Assembly: GCF_026914185.1 (NCBI RefSeq)
Contig: NC_070567.1
Coordinates: 6,102,001-6,166,000, forward strand
Length of the DNA: 64,000 nt
Direction: 5' to 3'
Source of the DNA: Puccinia triticina
Lineage: Eukaryota > Basidiomycota > Pucciniomycetes > Pucciniales > Pucciniaceae
Below the pieces are notes generated by a model. It was not told the DNA's origin, ran no database searches, and worked only from the letters and a program-made list of their open reading frames with translations. The translations under genes and the position numbers were made by a program. The stretch's first letter is position 1, and each line of letters opens with the position of its first letter. Shown here piece after piece: positions 12,925-23,990 of the stretch.

Positions 12925-15239
12925 CTACAATGCTTGGAAGTAATTTTCTGTATCTTTTATGATGTTCCCATCCATAGGTTGCATCTCACTACATGCCTTA
13001 TAGAATTTCTGGCAGTGAACAAAGCAATTTTGACAGATTTCAGAGGTCATTTTTTCATTGGTAGCTTCACAAATAGCTGCTGCAAGCTTATAACGGGATT
13101 GGATATCTTTTTGGTTGATGTGAGTCTTGATAATGTTGAAAGTAAGTTTGATTGGGTTCATGAGCATTGGCAAGTATTTTGGTAAGAATTCAATTTCAAT
13201 TTTTTTCGCTTTCTTTCAGAAGATTGGCAACCGGTTGAAATTCCTCACCGCTATGAATACTAGTGTTGTCCATTATTACAAGCGTCCCAGGTGCACGGTG
13301 TTCTTGCAGTCTGAGTAGTAAATTACAAATTTTGTTTGCCGTTGTCCCTTGCTTTATTTTGCCATTGTAGTACAGAAAGCGGCTAGTTGAAATTGCACCC
13401 ATCAGATTGATCATGCTACCGCAAGTGTTAGTCTTGATCTACATTCCATATCAAAAATTTAATTGATTGCTTTCATTTCAAGCAAGCAATAAATTCTTTT
13501 CAGAGGTGGAAAAACCTACCTGAGAGTGCATAGCCACGGGATGCTTGAGTTTCCAAGTTGAAACCAGATTCATCAACATGTACAATCTTACGTCCAACGT
13601 CAGTCACACGTCTGAGAACAAAGTTGTGTTGTTGTTGGAGGAAGGCTGCCTCATTCCACTTCCAAGGGACTGGTGTAACTGTCTTCCAGGTTACATTGAC
13701 TGACTTAAGTGTTTTGTGAATTGCAGGAGTGGATATTTGTTGTTGAATTTCAGTCCTGTTTCCACTCATCTCTAAAATCCCTACACTTTATCCTCCCACC
13801 ATTTCACCCTATTTATCCTCCTCTACAGGCTTGTTTTCAGATCAAAGATATTCTACACTTATGAGTCCACATATTATGGTCTGCTTGTAATCTGCAGCCA
13901 AAATGGGGACATTACAGTGCCAGAAAGTCAGGTATAATGATGAATGACTCACTCCACACATCTTTTAAACCACATGTAATCAATTTTTTTCTAATTTTTT
14001 ACTTATCATCATTCATTTCAGATGTCATACTATCATTCCTCAACCTTCAAGTTTTTTTGAGAAAATTATTGCATTTTTTGGTTTTCTTGTTTAATTTTTG
14101 TAAATTACATAACTTTGCTTTTTGTTTTCATTGTTTAATATTTTTGCTTTGAAGACTACTTTGAACCATCTCACCAATACTAGTGACTTGAAGTTGGTTG
14201 GTTGAGCTTCTTGTTGAGGGGCACAGGGTCGCAGGACTGAGAGTACCGGACTGTCTTGTGACAGGTGGAGCAGACACAGAACAATGTGGTTGGTATTCAG
14301 TAAGTAAGAGCTCTAGGGATCAAGGGCTCTGATAGACTAAATACATGACCAAAGATTGACTATAGTGTAGAAGCATACTGGGATAATCATATAAGCATAT
14401 ATGTACTCTAACACTTCTATGGTCCAAAAATGGTGTGGTGTATACTATTGTCTACCCACTGTACATAGTCTATATAACTGTAGCCTAGTCCAGAGTAATC
14501 AACTCATTGGTTCTCTCCTTCTTTTTCTGCTCCGCATCTGAGCCACATCTGGTGATCCATCCCTCATCACCACCCATTTTCTTGAGCACCCTCAAGAGCT
14601 CTTCTCTTTCTCCTCACTGGCGAAGAGTTGAAATCCCAACATTTGTACATCAAATTTATCCCTCACTAATTCCGCAAGGTTGGAAAGAGTTGATTTTGGG
14701 TCTTCTTCTAGGTGAAGAAGAATGGCAACCAAGATATCACTGGTGATCTTGGACTTAGGCCCACGGCGATTCAGTGAAGCGTTGGGTTTCCCCTCTCGTG
14801 CATTGCTGACTATTTGATGAACTTGACGGATGGAAATTTGAAAGTCTTTGGCAACCTCAGTTTGTTTCTTGTTTTGATCAAAGATCAAGTGTTCCACAAG
14901 GTTACGGACATCTCCACTAATTGGCTGGTGGGGCCTTCTCTGGTGACTAGAGCAAGATTTGGCAGTTTTCTGCTTCTTCTTATTCTTGCCAAGGTTCCAA
15001 TAAGACGTGCTGAGCGACTGGCTGGAAAGCATCTTGCAATGGGTCTCCTGAATTGCCGACGAGTGTAACTCAATCTTGGCTTGTAAGCGCTTCGCTCCCG
15101 CGTCGTGTTTTGCAAGCTCAGATGTCATGGCAGCATCGTTTGAAATCGACAGTCCAGCTTCACCATCACCTTGTCCAGAATTGGGTGGATCATGCCCAGC
15201 GGATCCCGATTTGGAGCTTGGCATGCTTTTGGAAAGCAA
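12925..15239 (-). pseudogene. Tc1/mariner-type (IS630-like) transposase, inactive
   Basis: Read on the minus strand, the N-terminal part (15239 to about 14647) carries a helix-turn-helix (QTEVAKDFQISIRQVHQIV). The catalytic part follows after the inserted LTR: first Asp in HVDESGFNLE (about 13580), second Asp in VIMDNTSIHS (about 13270). The expected NPIE motif reads NPIK at 13147-13149, so the third catalytic acid is lost. An intron with a GTAGGT donor near 13519 is likely. The frame also breaks in the A-rich run at 13197-13206 (T-run on the plus strand). With the LTR insertion, the frameshift and the lost Glu, it cannot encode an active enzyme. Confidence 0.8.
13741..14641. mobile_element. 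Solo LTR inserted in the Tc1-like transposase
   Basis: 901 bp beginning TGTTGAATTTC and ending GAAATCCCAACA, so the ends are inverted TGTTG/CAACA as in many Copia LTRs. Flanked by TTTGT duplications (13736-13740 and 14642-14646). A TATA-like TCTATATAACTG lies near 14470. Taking out the insert and one duplication joins the two transposase halves in frame (the DVQ and ISTPAIH segments), which supports these boundaries. It is younger than the host transposon. Confidence 0.8.
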
Positions 15240-15587
15240 CAGGTGTCAGCTGCATGGTTATGTAGACCAGATTCAGACACCTGAGCACTTATTCAGTGAT
15301 TATTCAACTACTCATGGGATCCAAAAAAATTGGTTGTCTTGTTTTCCTTAACCAAGGTGATGTACTTTGAGGGTGAGGAAAACTCAGATCCTCAGCTGGC
15401 TCATGACCACTTGGGGCAAAAACTGGACAGGATTCTCAACACAGCAGGCCGTGTTAACAAAAACCTTTCCGATCGTTCTTAACATTTCTTGACCGTTTTT
15501 TTCAATTTACTGTCTGGGATTCACCCGGGTTTCCAAACAGGACACCCGCGAGTAAAAATCCGGACAGTTTTCTGTAGATGCATAGTA

Positions 15588-15809
15588 ACAGTGCCTCTGG
15601 CACTATTACCAACATCAAAATCTGGTCCTCCCAATTTCCACTACTTTGTGGAGTTGTAATTTTTGGCAGTCAATTAATCAAGCCCCTATACTCTCATGCA
15701 AGAATTATTACAGTCCCTTTGGCAAAGCCTCAGTCCTCCCTGAGTCAATCAAGGGATGAGTAGAGTTGGCCACATTGTGCTTTGGAGGGGTCTCTGTGGG
15801 GCCCCTGAC
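15588..15809. other. Short spacer between Tc1-like element and solo LTR
   Basis: Continues with GTGCCTCTGGCACTATTA, a small palindrome-like extension of the Tc1-like end. No gene is visible. Confidence 0.25.
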
Positions 15810-16547
15810 TGTCAGGGCGCGTCTCTAAAGTGGCGACGCCCTGAATGGAAAAGAACAAGATGTGAGTTCCTAAAGAGGAAAACACGCTCGACTCGACCGT
15901 GATACAGGAGGAGAAAGCCGCGCCTCCGTTGGAGGGGCTGGTAGAGCTAAGTCGTACCTGAACCTAAGAAGGTTCACAAAGCTCTAGCTTACCTAGTAAG
16001 GTAGCAAGCGAAAAGAACCGTGAAGAAAGGGAAGTTGGGAACGGCGGAGGTGGAGGCGGGAAAGGGATTTGGAGGCGGAGGCGGAGTTGAGGAGAAGGGA
16101 GTATTCAAAGATATAGAAAGGTTGAGATGTAATTAGATAAAAGCCCCGGTCGTTTTGTATCAAACAAGGATGACGGGCTTGGTAATCTAAAATAATAATC
16201 TGCGGGACCTTTCGTGGGGCGGAGGCCCCAGGTCTTTTATAACCAACTGTGATGGCCGCACTTAGAAGTCAGTGCTTCACGATGTTGGTTGACACTAAAT
16301 CCAGGCGTGGAACCTTTGCATGGATTGTACTCACTCGAGAAGTCCACGCGTGTAACATTTGCGTGGATTGTGCTCACTCGAGCTCAACAACCCGTGAGTG
16401 TTGTGAAAACTCTATTTAGTCGCGCTTGCTTGCGCACTCGCTGTCTTCGGCGTGTGCGGTGCTTGGAGCGGCGCTATGCGCGCACAGCTCTTCTGCTGCG
16501 CGTGCAGTGTCAGCCGTGGCGCTGTCTGGACTAGCCAAGGGCTGACA
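15810..16547. mobile_element. Solo LTR, GC-rich family
   Basis: 738 bp with inverted ends TGTCAGGGC and GGGCTGACA, and a 5-bp duplication CTGAC on each side (15805-15809, 16548-16552). A TATA-like TTTTATAACC lies near 16235. The first 230 bases are G/A-rich on the plus strand, and the block is clearly richer in G+C than its AT-rich surroundings. The ends, size and duplication fit a solo LTR of a retrotransposon. No internal coding region is present, and the superfamily is not determined. Confidence 0.7.
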
Positions 16548-16852
16548 CTGACCCTTCCCAGAAGCAATTATTTAAACTAAAAACACCTGCAATTTATTTC
16601 ATGCATTGGAATGAAGTTCGAAGTACCAGGATGTAAAAGAAAATGTTATCTTATAACCAAGACAATTTCCCACAAACTTCCTGGCAGTGACAATTACTCA
16701 TCCCACCAATGAATATTGAGATACTTAGCCAAATAAATCAGATGCCTTAAGGGGGTTAGGGGTTTTGCCATTGGCTAGTATGTCAACCAAATGTAATTCA
16801 TCCTATCTCAGGTGAAGTCTCCAAATTGAATGAAACTTAAATGAGTGTTTTA

Positions 16853-17279
16853 GGCCATGTTTGGCAGTGTCATATTGGGGGGGGGGGGGGGGGGGGTCAC
16901 CATTGAAATTTAAAACTTTTTAGGAGACATTTTGAGGTGTTTATGAATTTAAAAAAATTAATAACTTGGACTGATTGGTCGGTATATTTTGCTGCTGTGT
17001 ATTTTTACCAAAATTTTGAAATTTTGTTCATGAAGGCCTTAAATTTAGCTCACAAGTTTAGTAAAATTCAATCATGAACACAGTACACAGTGTAATGTGT
17101 AAAACACACTACTCTTACATATTGTAATTTTTTTAGGATAATCTTTTGTAAGTAAGGTGTCATAAAGCTTGCCAGTTTCTAACTTCCAAATGATCAGGCC
17201 AAAAAATGTTGTTTTACATAATGTAAAGGGACACCCCACAATTATTTATTGTGTAATAATGACACTGCCAAACAAGGCC
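16853..17279. mobile_element. MITE with 3-bp TTA duplication (PIF/Harbinger-like)
   Basis: 427 bp with inverted ends GGCCATGTTTGGCAGTGTCA and, reversed on the right, GGCCTTGTTTGGCAGTGTCA. Both sides carry TTA (16850-16852, 17280-17282), the typical TWA-type target of PIF/Harbinger elements. No coding capacity. A run of about 20 G at 16877-16896 interrupts the left part. Superfamily placement rests only on the 3-bp TTA duplication and GG start. Confidence 0.7.
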
Positions 17280-17463
17280 TTATTTTATTGAATAGAGGTA
17301 GAGAAACAGTTATTAGGGTGTAAGGTGTATTGAAAAGAGGAAGAGAAATAAATATTAGGGTTTGATCAGTAATACAAAGTTGACTCGAAAGAACATAATA
17401 AGCATAATATAGAGAACGCGTCTACTGTGTAGCTATATCGGGCGTTGTGCTGCTCTTGATGAT

Positions 17464-17904
17464 TTAGTTCGGGGCTGAATCGACGATGAACCACTAAGAA
17501 GCGGGATATGGTCAGCCAAGTATGACACATAAACGAGCCAAAGTAATGAAGGTACTTACATCGGATAAATCAATCGCGGGAAGACCGACGACTGCGATTA
17601 GGACAAAGCTGCGTGCCGGTTCGGGAGTTGTTAATTCAGCCGTGTTCGCCACATCGGACAGAGGAGTGGTGGAGTTCGAACTCTTGGAGGATGATTTGGA
17701 CATTGCTTTGGAGCGTTTGCTTTCTTTGTTCAGGTCAAAGTAAGATATTCCGAGAAGACAGTCGTAATCTGCGAGAGGGATGATTCATCAGTATCAAAGC
17801 AGGCCTTGAGAGCTACATGGAAGTCATAACTCACGAATACCTTTGGCACCGGAAGCCGCCTTGGGTGACCGGGTGGCTTTGTTGGAGTTCTTTCGGAAAA
17901 GCAT
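17464..17904 (-). CDS. Small three-exon hypothetical protein
   Basis: I do not recognise a family. Minus-strand exons 17841-17904, 17560-17768 and 17464-17493 have good splice sites (donors GTATTC and GTAAGT, acceptors CTCGCAG and TTCTTAG) and sum to 303 nt, a 100-aa protein starting MLFRKNSNKATRSPK. It has a basic N-terminus, the segment DYDCLLGISYFDLNKE, a Ser/Thr-rich middle and a hydrophobic patch FVLIAVVGLPAIDL near the C-terminus. There is no signal peptide. The gene sits between two transposons, so it may be a host orphan gene or a remnant. The first donor is weak; the second intron is convincing. Confidence 0.5.
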
Positions 17905-18720
17905 AGTGGGGATGGGTAGTTTCGGATGGATGATGTGATCTAGGCGCAGATTAAGCTTTTGGTGTGTTTGAGCTAGTTGGTATGATGGAGTCGAATTAAT
18001 GTGGAAAGGATTAGTATTGGTGTAGTGATGTTTAAGAGAGGCGGTAGGGAATATTGGTCAAGGGCTCTCGGAGAAGAGCTGGTTTTATAACCTTTAAGAC
18101 GGCCCCAGTTCATCGCATCAAAGTCAAGAGAAGCTGCCGAAACAGGACTGGAGTGTGGTGCAGCACCAGCCAAGGTTAGTCTATCGGCAAGCCATCTCAC
18201 CGGCGACCAGCCCTCTGCAGGCAAAACTGGGCAAAACTGCGTATTCCGGGTGCAAATGGACGCCTGCCTTACAGCCATCGGCAAGTTGGACTGACCAAAT
18301 TGCGTTCGGGACCACTAACTGCACCATTAGTACTTATAAAGGTCACTACGGGAAAATGTGGACTCCCGAAGTCACTTATTTGCAAGGCTAATCATGTAGG
18401 ACCAGGTCAATCTCTTACCGTCTTGAGTACCGGCCGACATCCCAATTCGCCCGAGCCGGATCCGGAGAACATATCATGCCTGACCCGCCGTCTCTTTTAA
18501 TCCACTCACAGCAATGTTTTGATCACGATTGAATAATCTACACCCCGGGTGCACTAGAACCTCTGGGGACGGGCTGATCCTTACGTCTCACGACAGGACC
18601 TCCCCCGCAACAACACGGTCCAGTCACGGGCCCCGTGCCAGGCCCCACGACGGCTTCATGAAGCCTTCTCCTATTCCCTCGCCCAATCCGCCGTCCAAAC
18701 CCCACGTCACCAGACGGAAG
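17905..18720. other. Intergenic stretch before the hAT element
   Basis: Probable upstream region of the small minus-strand gene. Short frames on both strands show no recognisable domain. The part from 18420 on is C/G-richer. No promoter element can be supported beyond position. Confidence 0.3.
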
Positions 18721-18728
18721 CATCGGCT

Positions 18729-21538
18729 TAAGGATGGCTATAGGGCGGGCCGGCCAACGGGCCGCCCGAACCCGCGCGGGTTTGGGCCGGGTTCGGACAC
18801 ACATTTCAGATGATAATTTAAAATCGGCCCGGCCCGTCCGACCCGTTTAGCAAACGGGCGGCTCGCGGGCGGCCCGCGGGCGCCCGTGGGCCGCCCCCGG
18901 TCGGGGGACCGGTGTTCTCCGAAGCGGGACTGGCTGCCGCTGGCAGCTGCAGTGCCACCTCAGCCAACTACGAACTAGCCATCGACAGTCAACCGGTGAC
19001 CAACTCACCCCCACGGGCCACAATGGCAAAGAGAAAGACACGCGCACACCCTGGTTCGTCCAAGGAAGAAGGCGAAACTGACAATATCCGCGTCGCCGAG
19101 AGATCGGAACCAGAAACTCCATCGACTACGCAGCAGGAGATCGATAGGCAGCCACCTAGAACTGAGGCTTCAGCCCCCCAGACACCAGCCCCCGCCGACA
19201 GTTTGAGTGAATCACAAGAAACCGCCGAAGGGAGCTTGTTCAAAAAGCGTAAACTCACCAGCAAGGTGTGGGACCATTTCAAGAAGATTGAAGAAGGTGG
19301 GCCGTCCTGTTCTTATCCCTCTTAGTTTCTATAAGTATAGATATAACTGACTCGGATCTTTTGAATTTTGATATTGCAATCATCAGGAGGTGTATCGAAG
19401 GCAATATGCAACTACTGCAACCTCAAACTCTCGGCTACATCATCGGCAGGAACGAACCATCTCCGACGACATTCTGATCGCTGTATCACAGACAGCGGGG
19501 CTCTTGTTCAACCCAGACAAGGACTTCTCGGTTTCACCAGCTCCTCCCAAACCACCAGCAACCGTGTTTGGATCTTCTCTCAAGAAAAAACTCGAGAGAA
19601 ATTTGCAAAAGCGATTATTGAGCATGAATACCCGTTCGCGATGGCCGATCATCCGGGATTCCAAGAGTTTATGGAGTCAGCCCAGCCCAACTTCACCATG
19701 CCCCGACGAAAGGCAGTGCGGAGTGATTGTATGGCTATCTACAATCACATGAAGCAAGGCGAAAGCGAAGATGATCTCCTTAACCACTGACATGTGGACA
19801 GCCTCCGATCTGACTGGCTACATGGTAATAACGGCCCACTACATCAACAAGTGGGAACTGAACAAGAAGATCATCAGCTTCCGGCCCCTCCCGCCTCCGC
19901 ACACTGGCCATGCGATCTCGGAGCGAATATGTCAAGTTCTCAACAATTGGAAGAGCTTGAACAAAGTCGCTTTCGTTACCCTTGACAATGCTGTCAACAA
20001 CACGGCAGCTATGACCCGGCTACAGCAATTGATAAAGGATCGCTCGGTTGCTAGCTCAACTCCTACGACGTCGCCATACTTCCATGTCCGATGTATGGCG
20101 CATGTCATCAACCTAGTGGTCAAGGATGGTCTCAAGGTTGTAGGTCCCGCAGTCGAGTCACTCCGAAATAGTGTTCAGTACATACACGGATCTTCGTCTC
20201 GGATGGATGCCTTCAACAAGGCTCTTGTTTCTGTGAATCTAGCCGAAGACATGAAACACCCATCCAAGGATGTACCGACCCGATGGAACGCGACCTTCTT
20301 AATGATTGAGTCATCAATGCCATGTAAGTTTGCCTTCCAGCAAATCGATCTTGAAGACGACAAATTTGAAACTTTCCCAAGCGAAGCACAATGGGAGGAA
20401 CTCGGCGTCATCCAAGATTTCCTCGAGCCTTTCTACCAAGGCAAGCTTATTTGAATCTTACTGTGAGCATCCATCAAACATCTACTGATATATTTTCTCT
20501 CAGCCACCCTTGTCTTAAGTGGAACACAGTATCCAACCATCAACCATGCCTACCACGCAATGACCGCCATTCAGAAGCAACTAGCCCACTACGCCGAACC
20601 TTGCACCTGCCCTAGTGAAATAGAAACTTGCCTCCATGACATGGTCAAGCCAATGCTCGAGAAGTTTCACAAGTACTGGGATTCATCAAAGGAGCTTGCG
20701 GCGATCGGACTGATTCTAGACCCACGATATAAGATTCGTTATCTTCGCTACAGCCTCGAGCAGCAATCCCACCTCCCAACATCTGAGGTTGATTCTTTCA
20801 CAGCAAAGGTTAGGTCTTCCATCCTATCGCTTTGGAACCAATATGTACCCCCTCAATCACCTGTTGCCGAAAGATCCACTCAACCCGCCTCAACGGCCAA
20901 GGTTAAAAAGATCAACAAAGATCTATCCGGGTTCAACGAATACATGGCCGGTACCATGTCTGGACATCAACTCAACGCGCCCGGAGCCGAATTGGATTTG
21001 TATCTAGAAGAACGGAACGTTGTCTGTGACCCCAATAGCGAGGACGATCAGTTCAATATTCTTGGCTGGTGGGAGGGAAATGCGGCTCGATTCCCTTCAT
21101 TGTCCCAGTTTGCAAGAATAATGCTCATGATTCCCATGACATCTGTGGCATCAGAGTCGGCTTTCTTAACAAGTGGGCGTGTGCTGGACGATTATCGGAT
21201 GCGGCTTAATGACGAAACTGTCGACGCATTGTTGTGCACTCAAGACTGGATCAAAGCAGCCAGGGCGAAGGAATCATCTTAAATTTCTTTTTTATTTTCA
21301 TATGTTGTAACTGGTGAAGGGTTGTAATGCAACCTGAGTCTGACTGGTGAAATAGCGGGCGGCCCGCAGGCTGCCCGTGGGCTGCCCGCGGGCTGCCCGC
21401 CACCCGCCCGTTTAGTAAACGGGTTTGGGCCGGGCTGCGTTCTTGGCTGCACTGGCCTGGCCCGGCCTGTCCGCTAACTTCACGGGCTAGCGCGGGCCGG
21501 CCCGCGGACGGCCCGAGCCCGCCCAATAGCCATCCTTA
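18729..21538 (+). mobile_element. hAT DNA transposon, structurally complete
   Basis: 2810 bp bounded by an exact 8-bp target duplication CATCGGCT (18721-18728 and 21539-21546), the hallmark of hAT insertion. The ends are inverted: TAAGGATGGCTATAGGGCGG at the left, and its near-perfect reverse complement at the right (one mismatch, TATT for TATA). Both sub-terminal regions are very GC-rich, with many GGGC/GCCCG repeats in both orientations that probably serve as transposase binding sites. It encodes one BED-finger hAT transposase on the plus strand. Confidence 0.92.
19023..21282 (+). pseudogene. hAT transposase with BED zinc finger (one frame break)
   Basis: Cut-and-paste transposase. Exon 1 starts at the ATG at 19023 and ends at 19296. 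A BED finger spans the first intron (WDHF then CNYCNLKLSATSSAGTNHL and HSDRC). The catalytic part includes LTTDMWTASD, FVTLDNAVNN, HVRCMAHVINLVVKDGL and VPTRWNATF. The C-terminus has the hAT dimerisation block ASESAFLTSGRVLDDYR. The intron at 20441-20503 uses a GC donor (GCAAGC). Around 19755-19775 the frame changes and linker residues usually found between MKQ and the LTTDMW block are missing, which looks like a short deletion. That makes the copy probably non-autonomous, unless an unseen splice rescues it. Otherwise it is well preserved. Confidence 0.85.
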
Positions 21539-21645
21539 CATCGGCTGCTTGCAGCACGTCCACCAAACGGGGTGGCCAGAACAGACGGCCGATACACAGT
21601 GGCTCATAAGCCACTAAAAACATTGCACGCCACATGTACGGCACC

Positions 21646-22183
21646 CTAGCTTAACAAAGCCTCTCGGGCGGAGGGTCCGGGGGACCCCGCCCGGAGGGCT
21701 CTCCGCAGGAGAGGCTTATGAGTTATGTCTTGATTTAAGCAGGAGCAGAAAGGATCTGCTACACTACAAATCCCAACTAATGTAAAAAAACTGAATACAC
21801 AGAGCTGTAGGTTCTGTTCTTGCAAGGAATTTGAGCCACTTATCTATCTTGTAGCCAGAAAAACAACTCCTGGAGTCCCAAACAAGTGGAGCCTCATTTG
21901 GAAGACTTGTGCATTTTTGATCTTTTGAAAAGGTCAACAGATTGAGATAGAAAAAAACTGAGTAGTCCAAATTGTAGAGAAAGAAAAGTAGCATAGGGTA
22001 CAGATAGGGCATATTGGTGGAGAGGCTGGGGGAGGAGCTATAAAAATTTTAAAAACCTCTCAGCCAAATGAACTTTCTGCTCCCGCGTAAAATTTGGGAT
22101 AATGCACAAGTCCCTCCCTGCGGGAGGGGCGGCTTCGCCGCCAGCCACAGCGCTCCCACCAGGAGGGACTTGTGTTAAGTTAG
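21646..22183. mobile_element. MITE with 9-bp duplication (Mutator-like), copy A
   Basis: 538 bp flanked by the exact 9-bp repeat TACGGCACC (21637-21645, 22184-22192). Ends CTAGCTTAACA and, reversed, CTAACTTAACA. Inside each end lies a GC-rich hairpin: GGAGGGTCCGGGGGACCCCG near 21670, and GTCCCTCCCTGCGGGAGGGG near 22110. No coding capacity. The 9-bp duplication is typical of Mutator/MULE elements. The same ends occur at 37605-38523. Confidence 0.8.
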
Positions 22184-22192
22184 TACGGCACC

Positions 22193-23559
22193 CCACCCCC
22201 ACTACCGCGTGCGACCGTCCGCGGCAATATGAAACTGGCAGGTATTGCCCGCTTGCTCGCGGTAGCGGGGCGCGATGTGCAACGCACAATGCCACCAATA
22301 ACGGTGAGAAATGTTAGAGAGTCATTTTTTTTTGCGCACACATCCAAGGCAGGAAACAATCTGCCCGGAAAAACAGAATACAACAAAAAAAAAAAAAAAA
22401 AAAGTGAAGGTGGAAGTGTGGAAAGCAAAGAGAAATACAAGAGCTCAGTACAAGGGGGGTTAGAAATTTAGAAACCAGATATGTACAAATGCATAGATCA
22501 AGAGCAGAGGCTCGCCAGGAGGCAGAGCAGCATTTTCTTGCGCAAGAATGGCCCTCTTCACCATTACTTCAAGCTCGGTGGGTGGCCAAATGATGTCCAC
22601 ATCAAGCTGAGAGGAGAAAGCGTCTCACGTGGCCAAAGGACTAAGCTCTATTTATGCAAACTGACCACCCACCACCCGTGGAGCTGAACAGGTTGGCCTC
22701 TTGACAACACTGTGATAATGCAAACAAGGATCATTGCTGACACGCTAATCCGCAACCCCCATCAAATTTACATTACAGTTTTCCATACAACTGTTTTTAT
22801 TTACATATCTATGTACATAAATGCGTGGCAGGTAGCCATGACTGTGGCTGGGCGGTATTCTTGCTGGGACGAATACAGGGCATTTTGTTTTGGACGGTGG
22901 GCCAGCACAGTTTTGCAGCACCGTTGTAAAGTGGAGAGATTGCCGGCTCATCAATGGCAACTCCTGCCCAACGGGGCTAGGAGGTCTGCTGTGTGGAAGG
23001 CTAGCCTTAGCCCGTCTGGAGATGGTGATTGGCGGTCTTGCCTCACTGGAACCGCTTTTTGCCGTAGCTGCGGCAAGTCGATGTCAAATTATTGCATTGG
23101 GCGGTTTGACGACAAACTTTGAAAATTATGTGCCCGTGGTGTAAAATTGAGAACACAAATTGAAGAAATTTGCAGCGGTTCGAAGCAGTAGTAGTACCAA
23201 TCTTTGGCAAGTCACTCATGAGTCACAGGCTTTTCTTTGCGGCTCATGGTGGGGTTAAACAGAAGCTGTTGGAAAAGACAGTCTCAAGATTATTCTGCTA
23301 GCCAAAAGTCAAGGCTTTGACATGCTAAAAATTCTAAGGAAACAACAGAAATGAGCTTCAGTGTCACAATTCAAACTTAAAGAGTGACAAATACAATATG
23401 GGATGCCACTCAACCAAGGGCTGCCATATACATACATATATAGTCCAAAACATTCACAATAGGACAGTTCACATCTGATTTCCCTATGGACATTCTATCA
23501 AGTTGTTCAAAGTTGGTTTGCATAGTTTATGAATCATAAAATAATAAAATCTTTTTTGT
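22193..23559. other. Unassigned intergenic stretch
   Basis: No gene can be supported. A run of A (22384-22402) and scattered open frames without domains are present, the longest on the plus strand at 22712-23122. Composition changes several times, which suggests a mosaic of old repeats. Confidence 0.25.
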
Positions 23560-23990
23560 AGGGGTTATTGCAGCTGTCTGATTATGTAAAAAATGGGGCT
23601 GTTGATTTTTACAATTCCTCTTTTGCAATGTAGGTACATTGCAAAATCAAGAAATTGTAAAAATACATAATATGCCCAAATCAAATAATTTTGCAATTTC
23701 AGACAAGAGTCAGGGCAATGTAAAAAAAGACTATCCAAAAATTAGATTGCAAAACTGTGCCCACATCTCTTTGAGGTGCAAATTTACAATTTAATTCTTA
23801 CAATCCTTAAACATGGTAAAAAAGGCCATTGTTAAATTGCATAAAACAGGAAAAACAAATAATTTTACAATTTCTTTTCTTTACAATGTGTGGCCAATGT
23901 AAAGAAACCCGCTGTAAATATACAATTATTTCCCCCATCATGGAGTTTTGCAATGCCTTGTAAAAAAGGTCACACTGGGACCACTGTTTT
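23560..23990. repeat. Block of AATGTAAA/TTTACAATT repeats (left)
   Basis: The heptamer-like motifs AATGTAAA, TTTACAAT, AATTGTAA and GCAATGTAA recur more than a dozen times in both orientations, with local inverted pairs such as GCAATGTAGGTACATTGC near 23625. It resembles a decayed foldback or MITE cluster. A similar block lies at 26750-27070, on the other side of the truncated gamma-tubulin-complex gene. The gene's frame runs out inside or just before this block. Confidence 0.55.

Larger units (their letters stand above)
12534..15587 (-). mobile_element. Tc1/mariner-like DNA element (interrupted)
   Basis: A perfect 23-bp inverted repeat marks the ends (12534-12556 and 15565-15587, beginning TACTATGCATC on the left). 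It encloses a minus-strand DDE transposase of the IS630/Tc1/mariner kind. A TA at the outer edge fits the TA target rule of the superfamily, although longer imperfect similarity continues outward. The element is about 3.05 kb, of which 906 bp is a later solo LTR insertion plus duplication. Exact ends are uncertain. Confidence 0.7.

Noticed and set aside
22712..23122. 136-codon plus-strand frame with Cys residues
   Set aside because: No family, mosaic repeat surroundings, overlapping frames on both strands equally long.
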